Source: SYIM01 sp039800325 (GTDB lineage: Bacteria > Pseudomonadota > Gammaproteobacteria > Burkholderiales > Burkholderiaceae_E). From it: 36,895 nucleotides of DNA. How positions within the stretch are numbered: the stretch's first letter is position 1; each line of letters begins with the position of its first letter. Below, in pieces: positions 9,285 to 17,388 of the stretch. The stretch lies in assembly GCA_039800325.1 (NCBI GenBank), contig JBDLQY010000172.1, positions 1 through 36,895 on the forward strand, given 5' to 3'. Position numbers and translations under genes: made by a program. The notes under the pieces are model-generated. The model did no database searches and was not told where the DNA came from. It saw only the letters and a list, made by a program, of their open reading frames with translations.

Positions 9285-10460
9285 ATGAGTGTTGACAGTC
9301 AGTCGTCCCGGGGCGGGCAGATCCAGCTTAGGGCGGTCACCAAGCGCTATGGACGCGAGCGCGTGGTCGATTCCGTGACGGCCGAAATTGCCGCCGGTGA
9401 ATTTTTTTCGCTGCTGGGTCCGTCCGGTTCCGGTAAGACCACCACGCTGATGATGATTGCCGGATTCGCCGAGGTCGATGAGGGCGGCATCTGGGTCGAT
9501 GGTCACGATGTCTCGGCGCTGGCGCCTCAGCGTCGTGGCTTTGGCATGGTGTTTCAGAACTACGCCATCTTTCCGCACCTGAACGTTTTCGAAAACGTGG
9601 CCTTTCCGTTGCGCGCGCGCCGGGTTCGTGACGACGAGATCAAACAACGCGTGCAGGCCGCGCTTGAGCTGGTTCGGCTTGAACGATTTGCCGATCGCTT
9701 TTCTCGGCAGCTGTCGGGCGGTCAACAGCAGCGCGTGGCCATCGCGCGGGCCATCGTCTATCAGCCCAAAGTGGTTCTGATGGATGAGCCCCTGGGCGCG
9801 CTCGATAAAAACCTGCGTTATCAGATGCAGGTCGAGATCAAGCAGATTCAGCAGCGTCTGGGCATGACGGTGGTGTATGTCACCCATGACCAGGAAGAGG
9901 CGATGAATATGTCGGATCGCATCGCCATCATGAATAACGGCCGTATTGAGCAGGTGGGTGAGCCGGCCCGTATTTACGATCAGCCGGCCAATGAATTCGT
10001 CGCCCGATTTTTAGGCGAGGCTAACCTGTTGGCTGGAACCTGCGAGGCCCTTGAAAGCGAATCGGCACTGGTCCGTCTGACCTGTGGCCTTGTGCTGCGC
10101 GCACGGCGGGCGGCGTCGGCAGTGCCACCGGCCGTTGCAACGACTGGGGCTCCGACTTCGGCCTCAGAGGCCATCTCGGGTGCGCTTCAGCCAGGCACGC
10201 GCGCAAGCTTTTTTATTCGGCCTGAACGCCTTCGCCTGAGCACCACGCAGCCGGATTCGGTCGCGGCTGCGTGTGCTGTTCAGGGCAGACTCATGCGCAC
10301 CTCGTTTCTGGGCAACATTCTGCGCCACGACATCGAGATTGCTCCTGGCGTTATGCTTACAGCCGATGAGCAGAACGTAGGTGCGTCGCCGGCCAGCCGG
10401 CCTGGGCAGATGCTCTGGATAAGCTGGCAGGCGCAAGACGCCGCGATTCTGGCCGGGTAA
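9285..10460 (+). CDS. ABC transporter ATP-binding protein, PotA-like
   Basis: The 391-residue cytoplasmic ATPase of the importer. Visible motifs: Walker A GPSGSGKT at 45-52, Q-loop Gln91, signature LSGGQ at 143-147, Walker B VVLMDE at 163-168, and switch His201. A TOBE-like C-terminal domain follows (from about 240). It carries an Ala/Thr/Ser/Pro-rich insertion around 270-300 before the strand region FFIRPERL, which makes it slightly longer than common PotA proteins. The gene lies 76 bases after the binding protein and 3 bases before the first permease. Family knowledge: it powers uptake as a homodimer. No missing catalytic residue was seen. Confidence 0.93.
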   Translation: MSVDSQSSRGGQIQLRAVTKRYGRERVVDSVTAEIAAGEFFSLLGPSGSGKTTTLMMIAGFAEVDEGGIWVDGHDVSALAPQRRGFGMVFQNYAIFPHLNVFENVAFPLRARRVRDDEIKQRVQAALELVRLERFADRFSRQLSGGQQQRVAIARAIVYQPKVVLMDEPLGALDKNLRYQMQVEIKQIQQRLGMTVVYVTHDQEEAMNMSDRIAIMNNGRIEQVGEPARIYDQPANEFVARFLGEANLLAGTCEALESESALVRLTCGLVLRARRAASAVPPAVATTGAPTSASEAISGALQPGTRASFFIRPERLRLSTTQPDSVAAACAVQGRLMRTSFLGNILRHDIEIAPGVMLTADEQNVGASPASRPGQMLWISWQAQDAAILAG

Positions 10461-10463
10461 GTC

Positions 10464-11309
10464 ATGGCACGGCTGCGCGCGGGCTCGAGCGATTCCTGGC
10501 TGGTGTTGCCTGCGCTGGCGCTGCTCGTGCTGGGTTTTCTGGGCCCCATGGTGCTGTTCTTTGTAAAGACGCTGGCTGAGCAGGGCGGAGCCGCCAAGCT
10601 TTATGAATTGTTCGCCGCTGTGCTGCTGTCAGATGCGGTGTCGATGGCGCTGGTGCAGACGCACTGGATCGCGCTATTGGTGACGCTGGCGGTTCTGGTA
10701 ATCAGTTACCCCATGGCTTACTACATGGCCAACAGCAGCGGACTGCGCTTTACCCTGCTGCTGTTTTGCATCATCGTGCCCTATTTCACCAGCATCATCG
10801 TGCGCACCTATGCCTGGATGATTCTGCTGGGTCGCAACGGGCTCATCAATCAGACGCTTGCAAGCCTCGGCATCATTGATCAACCGCTCGATCTGCTTTA
10901 CACCGAAATGGCCGTGGTCATCGGTATGGTGTATGTGCTGCTGCCCTACATGGTGCTGACGCTCTATGCCACCATGAAATCCATAGACCCCACGCTGGTT
11001 AGGGCAGCGCGCGGCATGGGTGCCAGTGCGCCCTATGCCTTCTGGCGCGTGTATTTTCCGCTATCGCTGCACGGCGTGGTCTCGGGCTCGCTGATCGTCT
11101 TTATTCTGGCCATTGGCTTTTTTATTACGCCAGCGCTGATGGGCGGCCCCCGCGACGTCATGATTGCCATGCTGATTGAGCGCGCGGTGGAGATCACCCT
11201 TGATTGGCCGGGCGCTGCCGTAATGTCGCTGGTGTTGCTGGCCGTGACCTTGGTGCTGTACGCCGTGTACTACCGTGTAACCGATGTTCGCCGCATGATG
11301 GGTGGCTAG
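10464..11309 (+). CDS. ABC transporter permease, PotB-like
   Basis: An inner-membrane permease of 281 residues with about six hydrophobic segments, the first being LALLVLGFLGPMVLFFVKTL. The cytoplasmic coupling loop reads RAARGMGASAPYAFWRVYFP (residues about 179-198), matching the EAA-loop pattern by which such permeases contact the ATPase. Start ATG 10464 lies three bases after the ATPase stop, so translation is probably coupled. It forms the heterodimeric channel with the next gene. The family is BPD_transp_1, PotB/spermidine-putrescine branch; the substrate cannot be assigned. Confidence 0.92.
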   Translation: MARLRAGSSDSWLVLPALALLVLGFLGPMVLFFVKTLAEQGGAAKLYELFAAVLLSDAVSMALVQTHWIALLVTLAVLVISYPMAYYMANSSGLRFTLLLFCIIVPYFTSIIVRTYAWMILLGRNGLINQTLASLGIIDQPLDLLYTEMAVVIGMVYVLLPYMVLTLYATMKSIDPTLVRAARGMGASAPYAFWRVYFPLSLHGVVSGSLIVFILAIGFFITPALMGGPRDVMIAMLIERAVEITLDWPGAAVMSLVLLAVTLVLYAVYYRVTDVRRMMGG

Positions 11310-11316
11310 GATAAGC

Positions 11317-12138
11317 ATGAGCATGACCCATCAGCCACCTATGTTGCGCAGCCTGTCGTTGTATGTCACCTGTGCGGGCGTGCTGCTGATGGCGCCCATT
11401 GTCATTGTCATCATTCTGTCGTTTGGCGAGCAGAGCGCACTTAAGTTTCCACCTGACTCATTTGGCCTGCGCTGGTTTAACACCTTCTTCAGTGATTCGC
11501 GGTGGCAGAAGGCTTTGCGTTCAAGTGTGCTGATCGGGTTCTTGTCGTGCCTGATTGCGACAGGCATCGGATTTCTGGCGGCCTACGCGATGGTGCGCGG
11601 CCGCTTCGGTTTCAAGAAGGCACTGCTGTCTTTCATGCTCATGCCTATGATCATTCCGCATGTGATTACGGCTATTGCCATGTATTTCGTTTCGGTGCCG
11701 CTGAAGATGGTGGGCAATCCGCTGTGGATCGCGCTATGCCATGCCGTGGTGTCGCTACCCATTGTGCTGCTGATTCTGCTGTCATCGCTACAGGGCGTTG
11801 ATATCAATCTTGAGCGTGCCGCACTCAGTCTGGGGTGCAGCCGGTTTCGGGTGTTTACCCGAGTGGTGATTCCGCTGGCCTGGCCCGGCATCGTATCGGC
11901 GGCGTTGTTTGCGTTTCTGGCTTCTTTCGATGAACTGATCATCTCGATCTTTCTGGCCGGCGTGCGCGCCGAGACGCTTCCAGTACGCATCTGGAACAGT
12001 CTGCACCTGCAGGTCGAGCCGATCATTGCGGCGGTCAGTGCCTTTCTCATTGGTGTAACCGCGCTTGTGTTGTTGCTGGACGTGGCCCTGCGACGTTCGC
12101 GTGAGGGGTTTCGAAGCCGACAGGGACGGGCCGGCTGA
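11317..12138 (+). CDS. ABC transporter permease, PotC-like
   Basis: The second inner-membrane permease, 273 residues from ATG 11317. I prefer this start over in-frame GTG 11302 because TAGGAT lies just before it and GTG 11302 falls inside the end of the previous gene; both remain possible. Six hydrophobic segments are visible. The coupling loop RAALSLGCSRFRVFTRVVIP matches the EAA motif, and SFDELIISIFLAG is typical of PotC-type proteins. Its TGA overlaps the ATG of the M24 gene (TGATG), which ties the importer to the downstream enzymes and suggests that they metabolise the imported compound. Confidence 0.9.
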   Translation: MSMTHQPPMLRSLSLYVTCAGVLLMAPIVIVIILSFGEQSALKFPPDSFGLRWFNTFFSDSRWQKALRSSVLIGFLSCLIATGIGFLAAYAMVRGRFGFKKALLSFMLMPMIIPHVITAIAMYFVSVPLKMVGNPLWIALCHAVVSLPIVLLILLSSLQGVDINLERAALSLGCSRFRVFTRVVIPLAWPGIVSAALFAFLASFDELIISIFLAGVRAETLPVRIWNSLHLQVEPIIAAVSAFLIGVTALVLLLDVALRRSREGFRSRQGRAG

Positions 12139-13253
12139 TGAACGCCGAGTTCGCGTCTCGCATCGCCCGACTTCGACAACGCATGGCCCAGGCGGGTGTG
12201 CGGGCTACGCTCTTTGACGAGATCGAATCGCTGACGTGGTTGTCGGGCTATGGCAACTCTGAAAACCGCTGGCGCTGCGTGGTGGTGCCACTGGAAGGCG
12301 AGCCATTTTTTCTGATTCGCGCCCTGGACGCCACACCGTGTCGCGAGCGCACCTGGATTCGCGACATCCTGTCGTACCGTGACTGGGAAGACCCGTTTCC
12401 GGTGCTTGCAAAGGCTATGGCCCAGCGCGGTCTTTCATCGGCAAAGGTCGGTCTCGACTTTAACTCCTACGGCATGCCACTGGCCCGCTTTGAGCAGATG
12501 AAATCTGCCTTGAGCGCCTGCCAGTTTGTGGATGTGGGGCCGCTGATCTGGGAGTTGCGCCTGCACAAGTCCTCGACCGAGCTGCGTCTTCTTGAGCGAT
12601 CCGCTGAGATCGCTGATGAGGCGATGCGGCGCGCCGCTGCTGTCTGTGTGGTGGGTGGTTCGCAGCGCGACTGTGCCCGCATCGCTGCCGCCACCTATAT
12701 CGAACTGGGTGCTGATCCGGGTCCGCCGGGCCCCATCTCAGCTGGCCGTGGCTGGGACTTTCTGCATGGCCATCTAGGTGAGGCACCGCTGCAGGAAGGC
12801 GATGTTGTTCATCTTGAGTTGATACCGCGGGTCAGCGGCTACAGCGCCCGACTGATGCGCTGCGCAGCCGTGGGTTCGGCCCGGCCAGAGATCCAACAGG
12901 CATCCGCACGCCTCATTTATTGGCAGGATCGTCAGATTGAGGCCATGCAGGTTGGCGCCTACGCACACCAGGTCGATGCCATCTTGCGTGATGGTCTGCT
13001 TGCGGAAGGCCTGCGCGAAAGTTTCGACAATATCAGTGGCTATACGCTGGGTTTTTATGCCGCGGCGGGACCGCGTACCAGTGATTTCACGCGAATTTTT
13101 CATCCGGGCGCCCAGTGGCAGATTGAGGCCGATATGGTGTTTCACATGTATGCCTCGGCAGCGGGAGCTTCGATCAGTGAGACCATTCATGTAAGCCCTG
13201 AGGGTCCCCGTCGTTTGTCGCGTCTGCCGCGCGAACTCTTCATCGTCGCCTGA
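12138..13253 (+). CDS. M24-family (pita-bread) hydrolase, creatinase/ectoine-hydrolase-like, with degenerate metal ligands
   Basis: A 371-residue protein with the two-domain layout of creatinase, aminopeptidase P and ectoine hydrolase DoeA: N-terminal domain to about 150, pita-bread domain after that. The five metal ligands of true M24 peptidases (D, D, H, E, E) are mostly absent. The first Asp region reads VHLELIPRVSGYSARLMR (Glu227 and Ala/Arg where two Asp are expected), the HGxG region reads GYTLGFYAAAG, and the EPG glutamate region reads MVFHMYAS; only Glu348 (SETIHVS) looks kept. The ending RLPRELFIVA resembles DoeA-like proteins. That favours a metal-independent C-N hydrolase over a peptidase. 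It overlaps the permease gene and precedes a DadA-like oxidoreductase by 13 bases. The substrate is not known; creatine or ectoine chemistry is a guess by family only. Confidence 0.82.
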   Translation: MNAEFASRIARLRQRMAQAGVRATLFDEIESLTWLSGYGNSENRWRCVVVPLEGEPFFLIRALDATPCRERTWIRDILSYRDWEDPFPVLAKAMAQRGLSSAKVGLDFNSYGMPLARFEQMKSALSACQFVDVGPLIWELRLHKSSTELRLLERSAEIADEAMRRAAAVCVVGGSQRDCARIAAATYIELGADPGPPGPISAGRGWDFLHGHLGEAPLQEGDVVHLELIPRVSGYSARLMRCAAVGSARPEIQQASARLIYWQDRQIEAMQVGAYAHQVDAILRDGLLAEGLRESFDNISGYTLGFYAAAGPRTSDFTRIFHPGAQWQIEADMVFHMYASAAGASISETIHVSPEGPRRLSRLPRELFIVA

Positions 13254-13266
13254 CAAGGAAAATTTC

Positions 13267-14508
13267 ATGCAAGCATCGCAATCTTTGACGGTCGTGCTGG
13301 GCGCCGGCGTCGCGGGCCTGTGCGCCGCGCTTTATCTGCAGCGTAACGGGCATCAGGTGATGGTGATCGATGCCATGCCGCCGGCCAGCGGCACTTCGTA
13401 CGGCAATGCGGGGCTTATCAGTAAGGACACGGCAGTGCCCATCGCGCTGCCCGGCATGATGAGCAAGGTACCCAAGTGGTTGCTTGATCGCGAAGGACCC
13501 TTACGCGTCAATCCGTCCTATCTGCCGAGTGCCGCATCGTGGCTGGTGCGCTGGGTACAGGCTGGGCAGATGTCGCATGTGCTGCGTATTTCAGACGCCA
13601 TGCGTGCACTGCATCGCGGCTCGCTCGACTGCTGGAAAGAGCTGCTGGGTGCAGCCCTGTTTGATGAGCTGATCAAACCCGTCGGACAGGTACGCATTTG
13701 GGAAGGTGATCAGACCGAAGCATCCATCGAGACCGAAATACTTCAGAAGCACAGCATTGAGCACGTACCGCTGAATGCAGCCCAGCTTCAAGACCTGTAC
13801 CCCGGTATTGCGCCTGATATCCGCCAGGGGCTGCTCATACCGGGTAATGCCTACACCGTCAGCCCACAGCGTCTGGTGAAAACGCTGGCCCAGCTGTTTG
13901 CCGATGCAGGCGGTCAGATCATCGCCGAGAAAGTGGGCAAGATCATTCCTTTAGAGGGTGGCGGCTATCGACTGATGAACAACATCTCTAACCGCTTTGC
14001 ACGGCGGGTCGTGATCTCAGCCGGCGCCTGGTCCACTGAGCTTCTGGCACCTTTGGGTGTGAGCATTCCGCTAGAGACCGAACGCGGGTACCACGCCATG
14101 ATGCCCGAGCCCAATATCCGGCTGAAGATTCCCATGTCGGTGAAAAATCGCGGCTTTGGCCTGACCTCAATGGAGCAGGGACTGCGGGCTGCGGGTACCG
14201 TCGAAATCGCTGGACTACAGGCTCCGCCCGACGAACGGCGTGCTGAGGTTCTGGTGCAGCATGCAAAGCGAATCTTTCCCGGGCTGCAGACCGGCGAGCC
14301 GGCGTATTGGCTTGGGCATCGACCCTCCACGCCCGATAGTCTGCCCTTTGTGGGCCCGGTGCCGGGCCATGCGGGTCTGTTCGCGTGCCTGGGGCATGGA
14401 CATTTCGGCATGACGGGTAGTCCGCCCAGCGGACGTCTGCTGATGCAGATCATCAACGGACAGACGCTAGCCTTTGATGCGGCGCCCTATGCAGTTGACC
14501 GGTTTTAA
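13267..14508 (+). CDS. FAD-dependent amino acid/amine oxidoreductase, DadA-like
   Basis: A 413-residue flavoprotein of the DAO fold. The N-terminal dinucleotide-binding motif is VVLGAGVAGLCAALYLQRNG (9-28), followed by the acidic end VMVID and then SGTSYGNAGLIS, the DadA-type segment beside the flavin. Near the C-terminus, GHRPSTPDSLPFVGPV and GHGHFGMTGSPPSG match the family's substrate and FAD-closing region. It should oxidise a D-amino acid or N-substituted amino acid to an imine, which hydrolyses to a keto acid. Start ATG 13267 has AAGGA a few bases upstream. It sits after the M24 protein and 89 bases before a RidA-family gene, which fits an imine product needing clearance. Exact substrate unknown. 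Confidence 0.88.
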   Translation: MQASQSLTVVLGAGVAGLCAALYLQRNGHQVMVIDAMPPASGTSYGNAGLISKDTAVPIALPGMMSKVPKWLLDREGPLRVNPSYLPSAASWLVRWVQAGQMSHVLRISDAMRALHRGSLDCWKELLGAALFDELIKPVGQVRIWEGDQTEASIETEILQKHSIEHVPLNAAQLQDLYPGIAPDIRQGLLIPGNAYTVSPQRLVKTLAQLFADAGGQIIAEKVGKIIPLEGGGYRLMNNISNRFARRVVISAGAWSTELLAPLGVSIPLETERGYHAMMPEPNIRLKIPMSVKNRGFGLTSMEQGLRAAGTVEIAGLQAPPDERRAEVLVQHAKRIFPGLQTGEPAYWLGHRPSTPDSLPFVGPVPGHAGLFACLGHGHFGMTGSPPSGRLLMQIINGQTLAFDAAPYAVDRF

Positions 14509-14597
14509 CGCGCGTGTGTTCCTGATGGGCGCGTCAGCACCCGGTTGGCCGAGGCCATTTTCAGCGAAGTTTTTGTCCCTCCAATGAAAGGAACAAC

Positions 14598-14981
14598 ATG
14601 AGTATCAAACGAATTGGCCGTAATCCCGGGACCGACGCCGGGCGCGTGCGCTCAAGCCAGATCACCGTCTACAACGGGCTGATCAACTTTGCCGCGACAC
14701 CCGATCGTCCCTTTGACCCGGCCGCTTCTATCGGTGAGCAGACTCGGCAGATGCTGGCGCGTGTGGATGAGCGCCTGGCTCTGGCGGGCAGCGACAAGTC
14801 ACACATCCTGATGGCCCACGTGATGATCTCCGACATGCGGCACTTTGCCGGCATGAACGAGGTGTGGGACGCCTGGGTCGATCAGGATAATCCGCCCGCG
14901 CGGGCCTGCGGTGCGGCTGATCTTGCCAGCCCTGATATGAAAGTCGAGATCATCATCACAGCGGCGGTGAAGTCGAGCTGA
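14598..14981 (+). CDS. RidA-family protein (reactive enamine/imine deaminase-like)
   Basis: A 127-residue YjgF/YER057c/UK114-family protein. Visible marks are SQITVYNGLINFAA near 20-33, the DxRHFAGMNEVWDAW helix (79-93), and PPARACGAADLASPDMKVEI, where Arg102 and Glu117 take the places of the conserved arginine and acidic residue. RidA proteins act as trimers and hydrolyse enamines/imines released by PLP or flavin enzymes. AAAGGA stands before the ATG. The 89-base gap from the oxidoreductase shows one weak hairpin (ACGCGC/GCGCGT) just after the previous stop and is otherwise featureless. As last gene of the plus-strand operon it probably handles the imine from the DadA-like enzyme (inference). 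Confidence 0.9.
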   Translation: MSIKRIGRNPGTDAGRVRSSQITVYNGLINFAATPDRPFDPAASIGEQTRQMLARVDERLALAGSDKSHILMAHVMISDMRHFAGMNEVWDAWVDQDNPPARACGAADLASPDMKVEIIITAAVKSS

Positions 14982-15014
14982 TGCCCGACTTGTAGGGCGT
15001 GAGGGGCCGCAGAT

Positions 15015-15036
15015 CTTCGCGGTACATGCCGCGAAG
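15015..15036. terminator. Hairpin between convergent operons
   Basis: CTTCGCGG and CCGCGAAG pair perfectly (8 bp) around a 6-base loop, between the stop codons of the two converging operons (14981 and 15041). No T run follows on either strand, so it is at best a weak bidirectional terminator or message-end stabiliser. Confidence 0.5.
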
Positions 15037-15040
15037 TCAG

Positions 15041-16186
15041 TTAGTGCCAGCGTCGGCCGTCCAGCACCAGGCCCGTGGCCACAAAACGCCTGGGTCCGGT
15101 CATTTCTTCGCCCATCACGTCGCGATAAATCGTAGGTACCTCATCGACCCGAAAGACGCTGGCGCTGGTACCTACCCCGGGTTTGAGCGTTCCCAGTGTT
15201 GGCCTGCGTAGTGCCCGTGCCGCGTTTACCGTGGCGCAGGCGATCACTTCAGGCAGTGACATGCCCAGCGCATGAAACTTGGCCAGGGTATTAAGCAGAT
15301 CATAGGCGGGCCCATCGATCGAGAGCTGGTGCACGTCCGATGAAATAACGTCGGGCTTGAAGCCCGCAGCCAGCATCGCTCTTGAGGTGACAAAACCGCA
15401 AGAGCCACCACCATGGCCAATATCAAAGATGACGCCGCGCTCGCGTGCCGCAACAATTTCAGGGCGAACACCGCCCCCGGGTAAGGTGGGCGCGTTCGGA
15501 AAAGGCCTGAAGCAGTGCGTAAGAATATCGCCCGCGCGCAAGCGGTTGACCACATCGGTGCGTGAGGGGGGCGCATGGTCAAGATGGGCCATGAGCGGCA
15601 GGCCCAGCTCTTCGGCGACCTCGAGTGCCATATCCATGGGAGCCATGCCTGCCAGGCCGCTGGTGCTGCGTCCGACTCTAACCTTTACGCCCACAACCTG
15701 ATCCGCATACTCGCGTGCCACGCGCACGCATTCGCGCATGTCCAGCAGACGGAGGTCTTCGCTTTCGCCCACCATGACAGTTTTAGAAAAAGCGAAGATG
15801 CCGGCAAACGATAGGTTGATCAGCGGAAGAATGGTGACAGGTCGTGCAGGCTCAATGACATGATGGACGAAGCCAGGAAAATTACCGGGCCCGGCTGAGC
15901 CCGCATCTACGAATACCGCAGTGGCACTGCGTCGGGCAAGAGGCACTGCATCAACGCCCAGTGCGGTTCCACCCCAGTAGACATGGGCGTGCAGATCAAT
16001 CAGCCCGGGCGTGAGAACATGCCCGTCAAAATGATGGGTGTCGCATTGCAGGCCAGCACTGAGGCTTTTGCCGATCTCGGCCACCACGCCATCGCGAAAG
16101 CGCACGTCAAGCACTGCATCAATATTTTGTGAGGGGTCGATGACGCGGGCGCCCTTCAACAGGGTTTCAGAGGGGGAAGCACTCAC
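15041..16186 (-). CDS. Amidohydrolase/deacetylase-type metallohydrolase (COG3964-like)
   Basis: A 381-residue amidohydrolase-superfamily enzyme. The metal-site residues are in place: GLIDLHAHVY with His66 and His68; a candidate carbamylated lysine in VVGVKVRVG; histidines in MAHLDHAPPSR and LTHCFRPFPN; and the catalytic Asp in ISSDVHQLSIDG. The strand order matches dihydroorotase-like or D-aminoacylase-like proteins annotated as amidohydrolase/deacetylase. It overlaps the upstream PLP gene by four bases. Pairs of this family with a SelA/DgaE-like PLP protein are known in other bacteria, but the joint reaction is poorly defined. In this operon it would act on an imported peptide-like compound in the cytoplasm (inference). 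Confidence 0.87.
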   Translation of the reverse strand: MSASPSETLLKGARVIDPSQNIDAVLDVRFRDGVVAEIGKSLSAGLQCDTHHFDGHVLTPGLIDLHAHVYWGGTALGVDAVPLARRSATAVFVDAGSAGPGNFPGFVHHVIEPARPVTILPLINLSFAGIFAFSKTVMVGESEDLRLLDMRECVRVAREYADQVVGVKVRVGRSTSGLAGMAPMDMALEVAEELGLPLMAHLDHAPPSRTDVVNRLRAGDILTHCFRPFPNAPTLPGGGVRPEIVAARERGVIFDIGHGGGSCGFVTSRAMLAAGFKPDVISSDVHQLSIDGPAYDLLNTLAKFHALGMSLPEVIACATVNAARALRRPTLGTLKPGVGTSASVFRVDEVPTIYRDVMGEEMTGPRRFVATGLVLDGRRWH

Positions 16187-17388
16187 GATTCAATCTCCAG
16201 AAGCGTCTGTAACAGGCACCGTGCGGCAGCCTCATCATCCTCAGGGCGCAGGGCAATCGGGTTAAACAGCAACACACCGTCATTGATACGGGACTCACCC
16301 AGATGTAGCGGTAAAGGCAAGGCCTGTAGCGCCAAACTTAGGCGAAACACATCGGCCTGCGCGGGCCGGATCGCAAGGCAGGGCACACCGGCACCAGGCG
16401 CGCAGTCCAGCAGTTCTGTCGACAGCCCTGCGTGTTGAATCAGTCTCGCTCTGACAGCCAAAAGCCTTTGCATCCACAGGTGATGCTGGGCCTGCTCGTC
16501 GGTGGCCAGATAGCGCTCGAGCGCGCATACAAGACCTGCGATCTCTTCCTTGCCGACCTTAAAGCCGCGGCCGATACCGTGGGTGGGTAGCCCCTTGAGG
16601 GCGGCACGATCAATAAGGCCTGCCGGCATCCAGGTGGCGGGGTGAACATCCATGTCCATCATCTGCACCAGCGCCGATCCGATCAGCATGCGACGCCCCG
16701 CCAGAATGCCAGTCGATTGTGGACCCCCGATGGCCTTACCCCCACTGAAGATGACCAGATCTGCGCCCATGGCGATCAGACGCTGAAGATTACCGCGTGG
16801 CGGCAGCTGAGCCGCGGCATCAACGATGACCAGGCGTCCGTGCACATGCAGGGTCTCAATCACTTGGGGCAGATCGCGAAGCGTGTGCGACGTGGCCGTG
16901 AACACCATGCCGACCACCTGGTCGTCGATGGCTGCTTCGATCTCCCAGGCTTCAAGGCCTCGAACGCCTGCGCCAGTGCCGTGATCGTTGTGCCCGATGT
17001 CGACGATCTGGGCACCCGCCAGTCGTACAGCATGGTCATAGGTATTGCGATGGGTGCGTGCCATCAGCATGCGGTTGGGCATGCCCTCGGTCTGCGGCAA
17101 GCGGGCCATCGCTGCCGCCTGCCAGCCCGCCAGACAGGCAGCGCAGGCCAGTGTCATCGCGGCACTTGCGCCGCTGGTGACCATGGCAGCCTCGGCACCC
17201 ATGAGCTCAGCGATTCGTCGACCTGCAGCGGTCTGAAGCTCAGCCATGTCAACTGAGCAGGCAGCTGCGTCGCGCATGGCCTCAAGCACTTGGGGCGCCA
17301 TCAAGGACCCACCCAGTCGGGTCAGGGTTCCCGCCGCATTGAGTCGACGGCGAACGCCCAGGCGAGATAGCAAGTCTGTGCTGCTCAT
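16183..17388 (-). CDS. SelA/DgaE-like PLP-dependent enzyme (fold type I)
   Basis: A 401-residue protein resembling the COG1921 group (selenocysteine synthase-like; D-glucosaminate-6-phosphate ammonia-lyase-like). Family marks: LNAAGTLTRLGGSLM at 16-30, MVTSGASAAMTLA near 69-81 for phosphate binding, IVDAAAQLPP with Asp190 for the PLP ring nitrogen, and IFSGGKAIGGPQSTG, where Lys218 is the likely Schiff-base lysine. It is not a selenium gene by context: no selB or selD lies nearby. It is coupled by 4-base overlaps to the ATPase gene upstream and the amidohydrolase downstream. Expected chemistry is elimination or ammonia loss from an amino sugar acid or D-amino-acid-like substrate, which would give an enamine; the exact substrate is unknown. 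Confidence 0.85.
   Translation of the reverse strand: MSSTDLLSRLGVRRRLNAAGTLTRLGGSLMAPQVLEAMRDAAACSVDMAELQTAAGRRIAELMGAEAAMVTSGASAAMTLACAACLAGWQAAAMARLPQTEGMPNRMLMARTHRNTYDHAVRLAGAQIVDIGHNDHGTGAGVRGLEAWEIEAAIDDQVVGMVFTATSHTLRDLPQVIETLHVHGRLVIVDAAAQLPPRGNLQRLIAMGADLVIFSGGKAIGGPQSTGILAGRRMLIGSALVQMMDMDVHPATWMPAGLIDRAALKGLPTHGIGRGFKVGKEEIAGLVCALERYLATDEQAQHHLWMQRLLAVRARLIQHAGLSTELLDCAPGAGVPCLAIRPAQADVFRLSLALQALPLPLHLGESRINDGVLLFNPIALRPEDDEAAARCLLQTLLEIES

Noticed and set aside
12138..13253. Annotating this as Xaa-Pro aminopeptidase or prolidase.
   Set aside because: Most metal ligands of those enzymes are missing.
16183..17388. Selenocysteine synthase (SelA).
   Set aside because: No selB, selD or tRNA-Sec nearby, and the length and context fit the DgaE-like branch of the same family.
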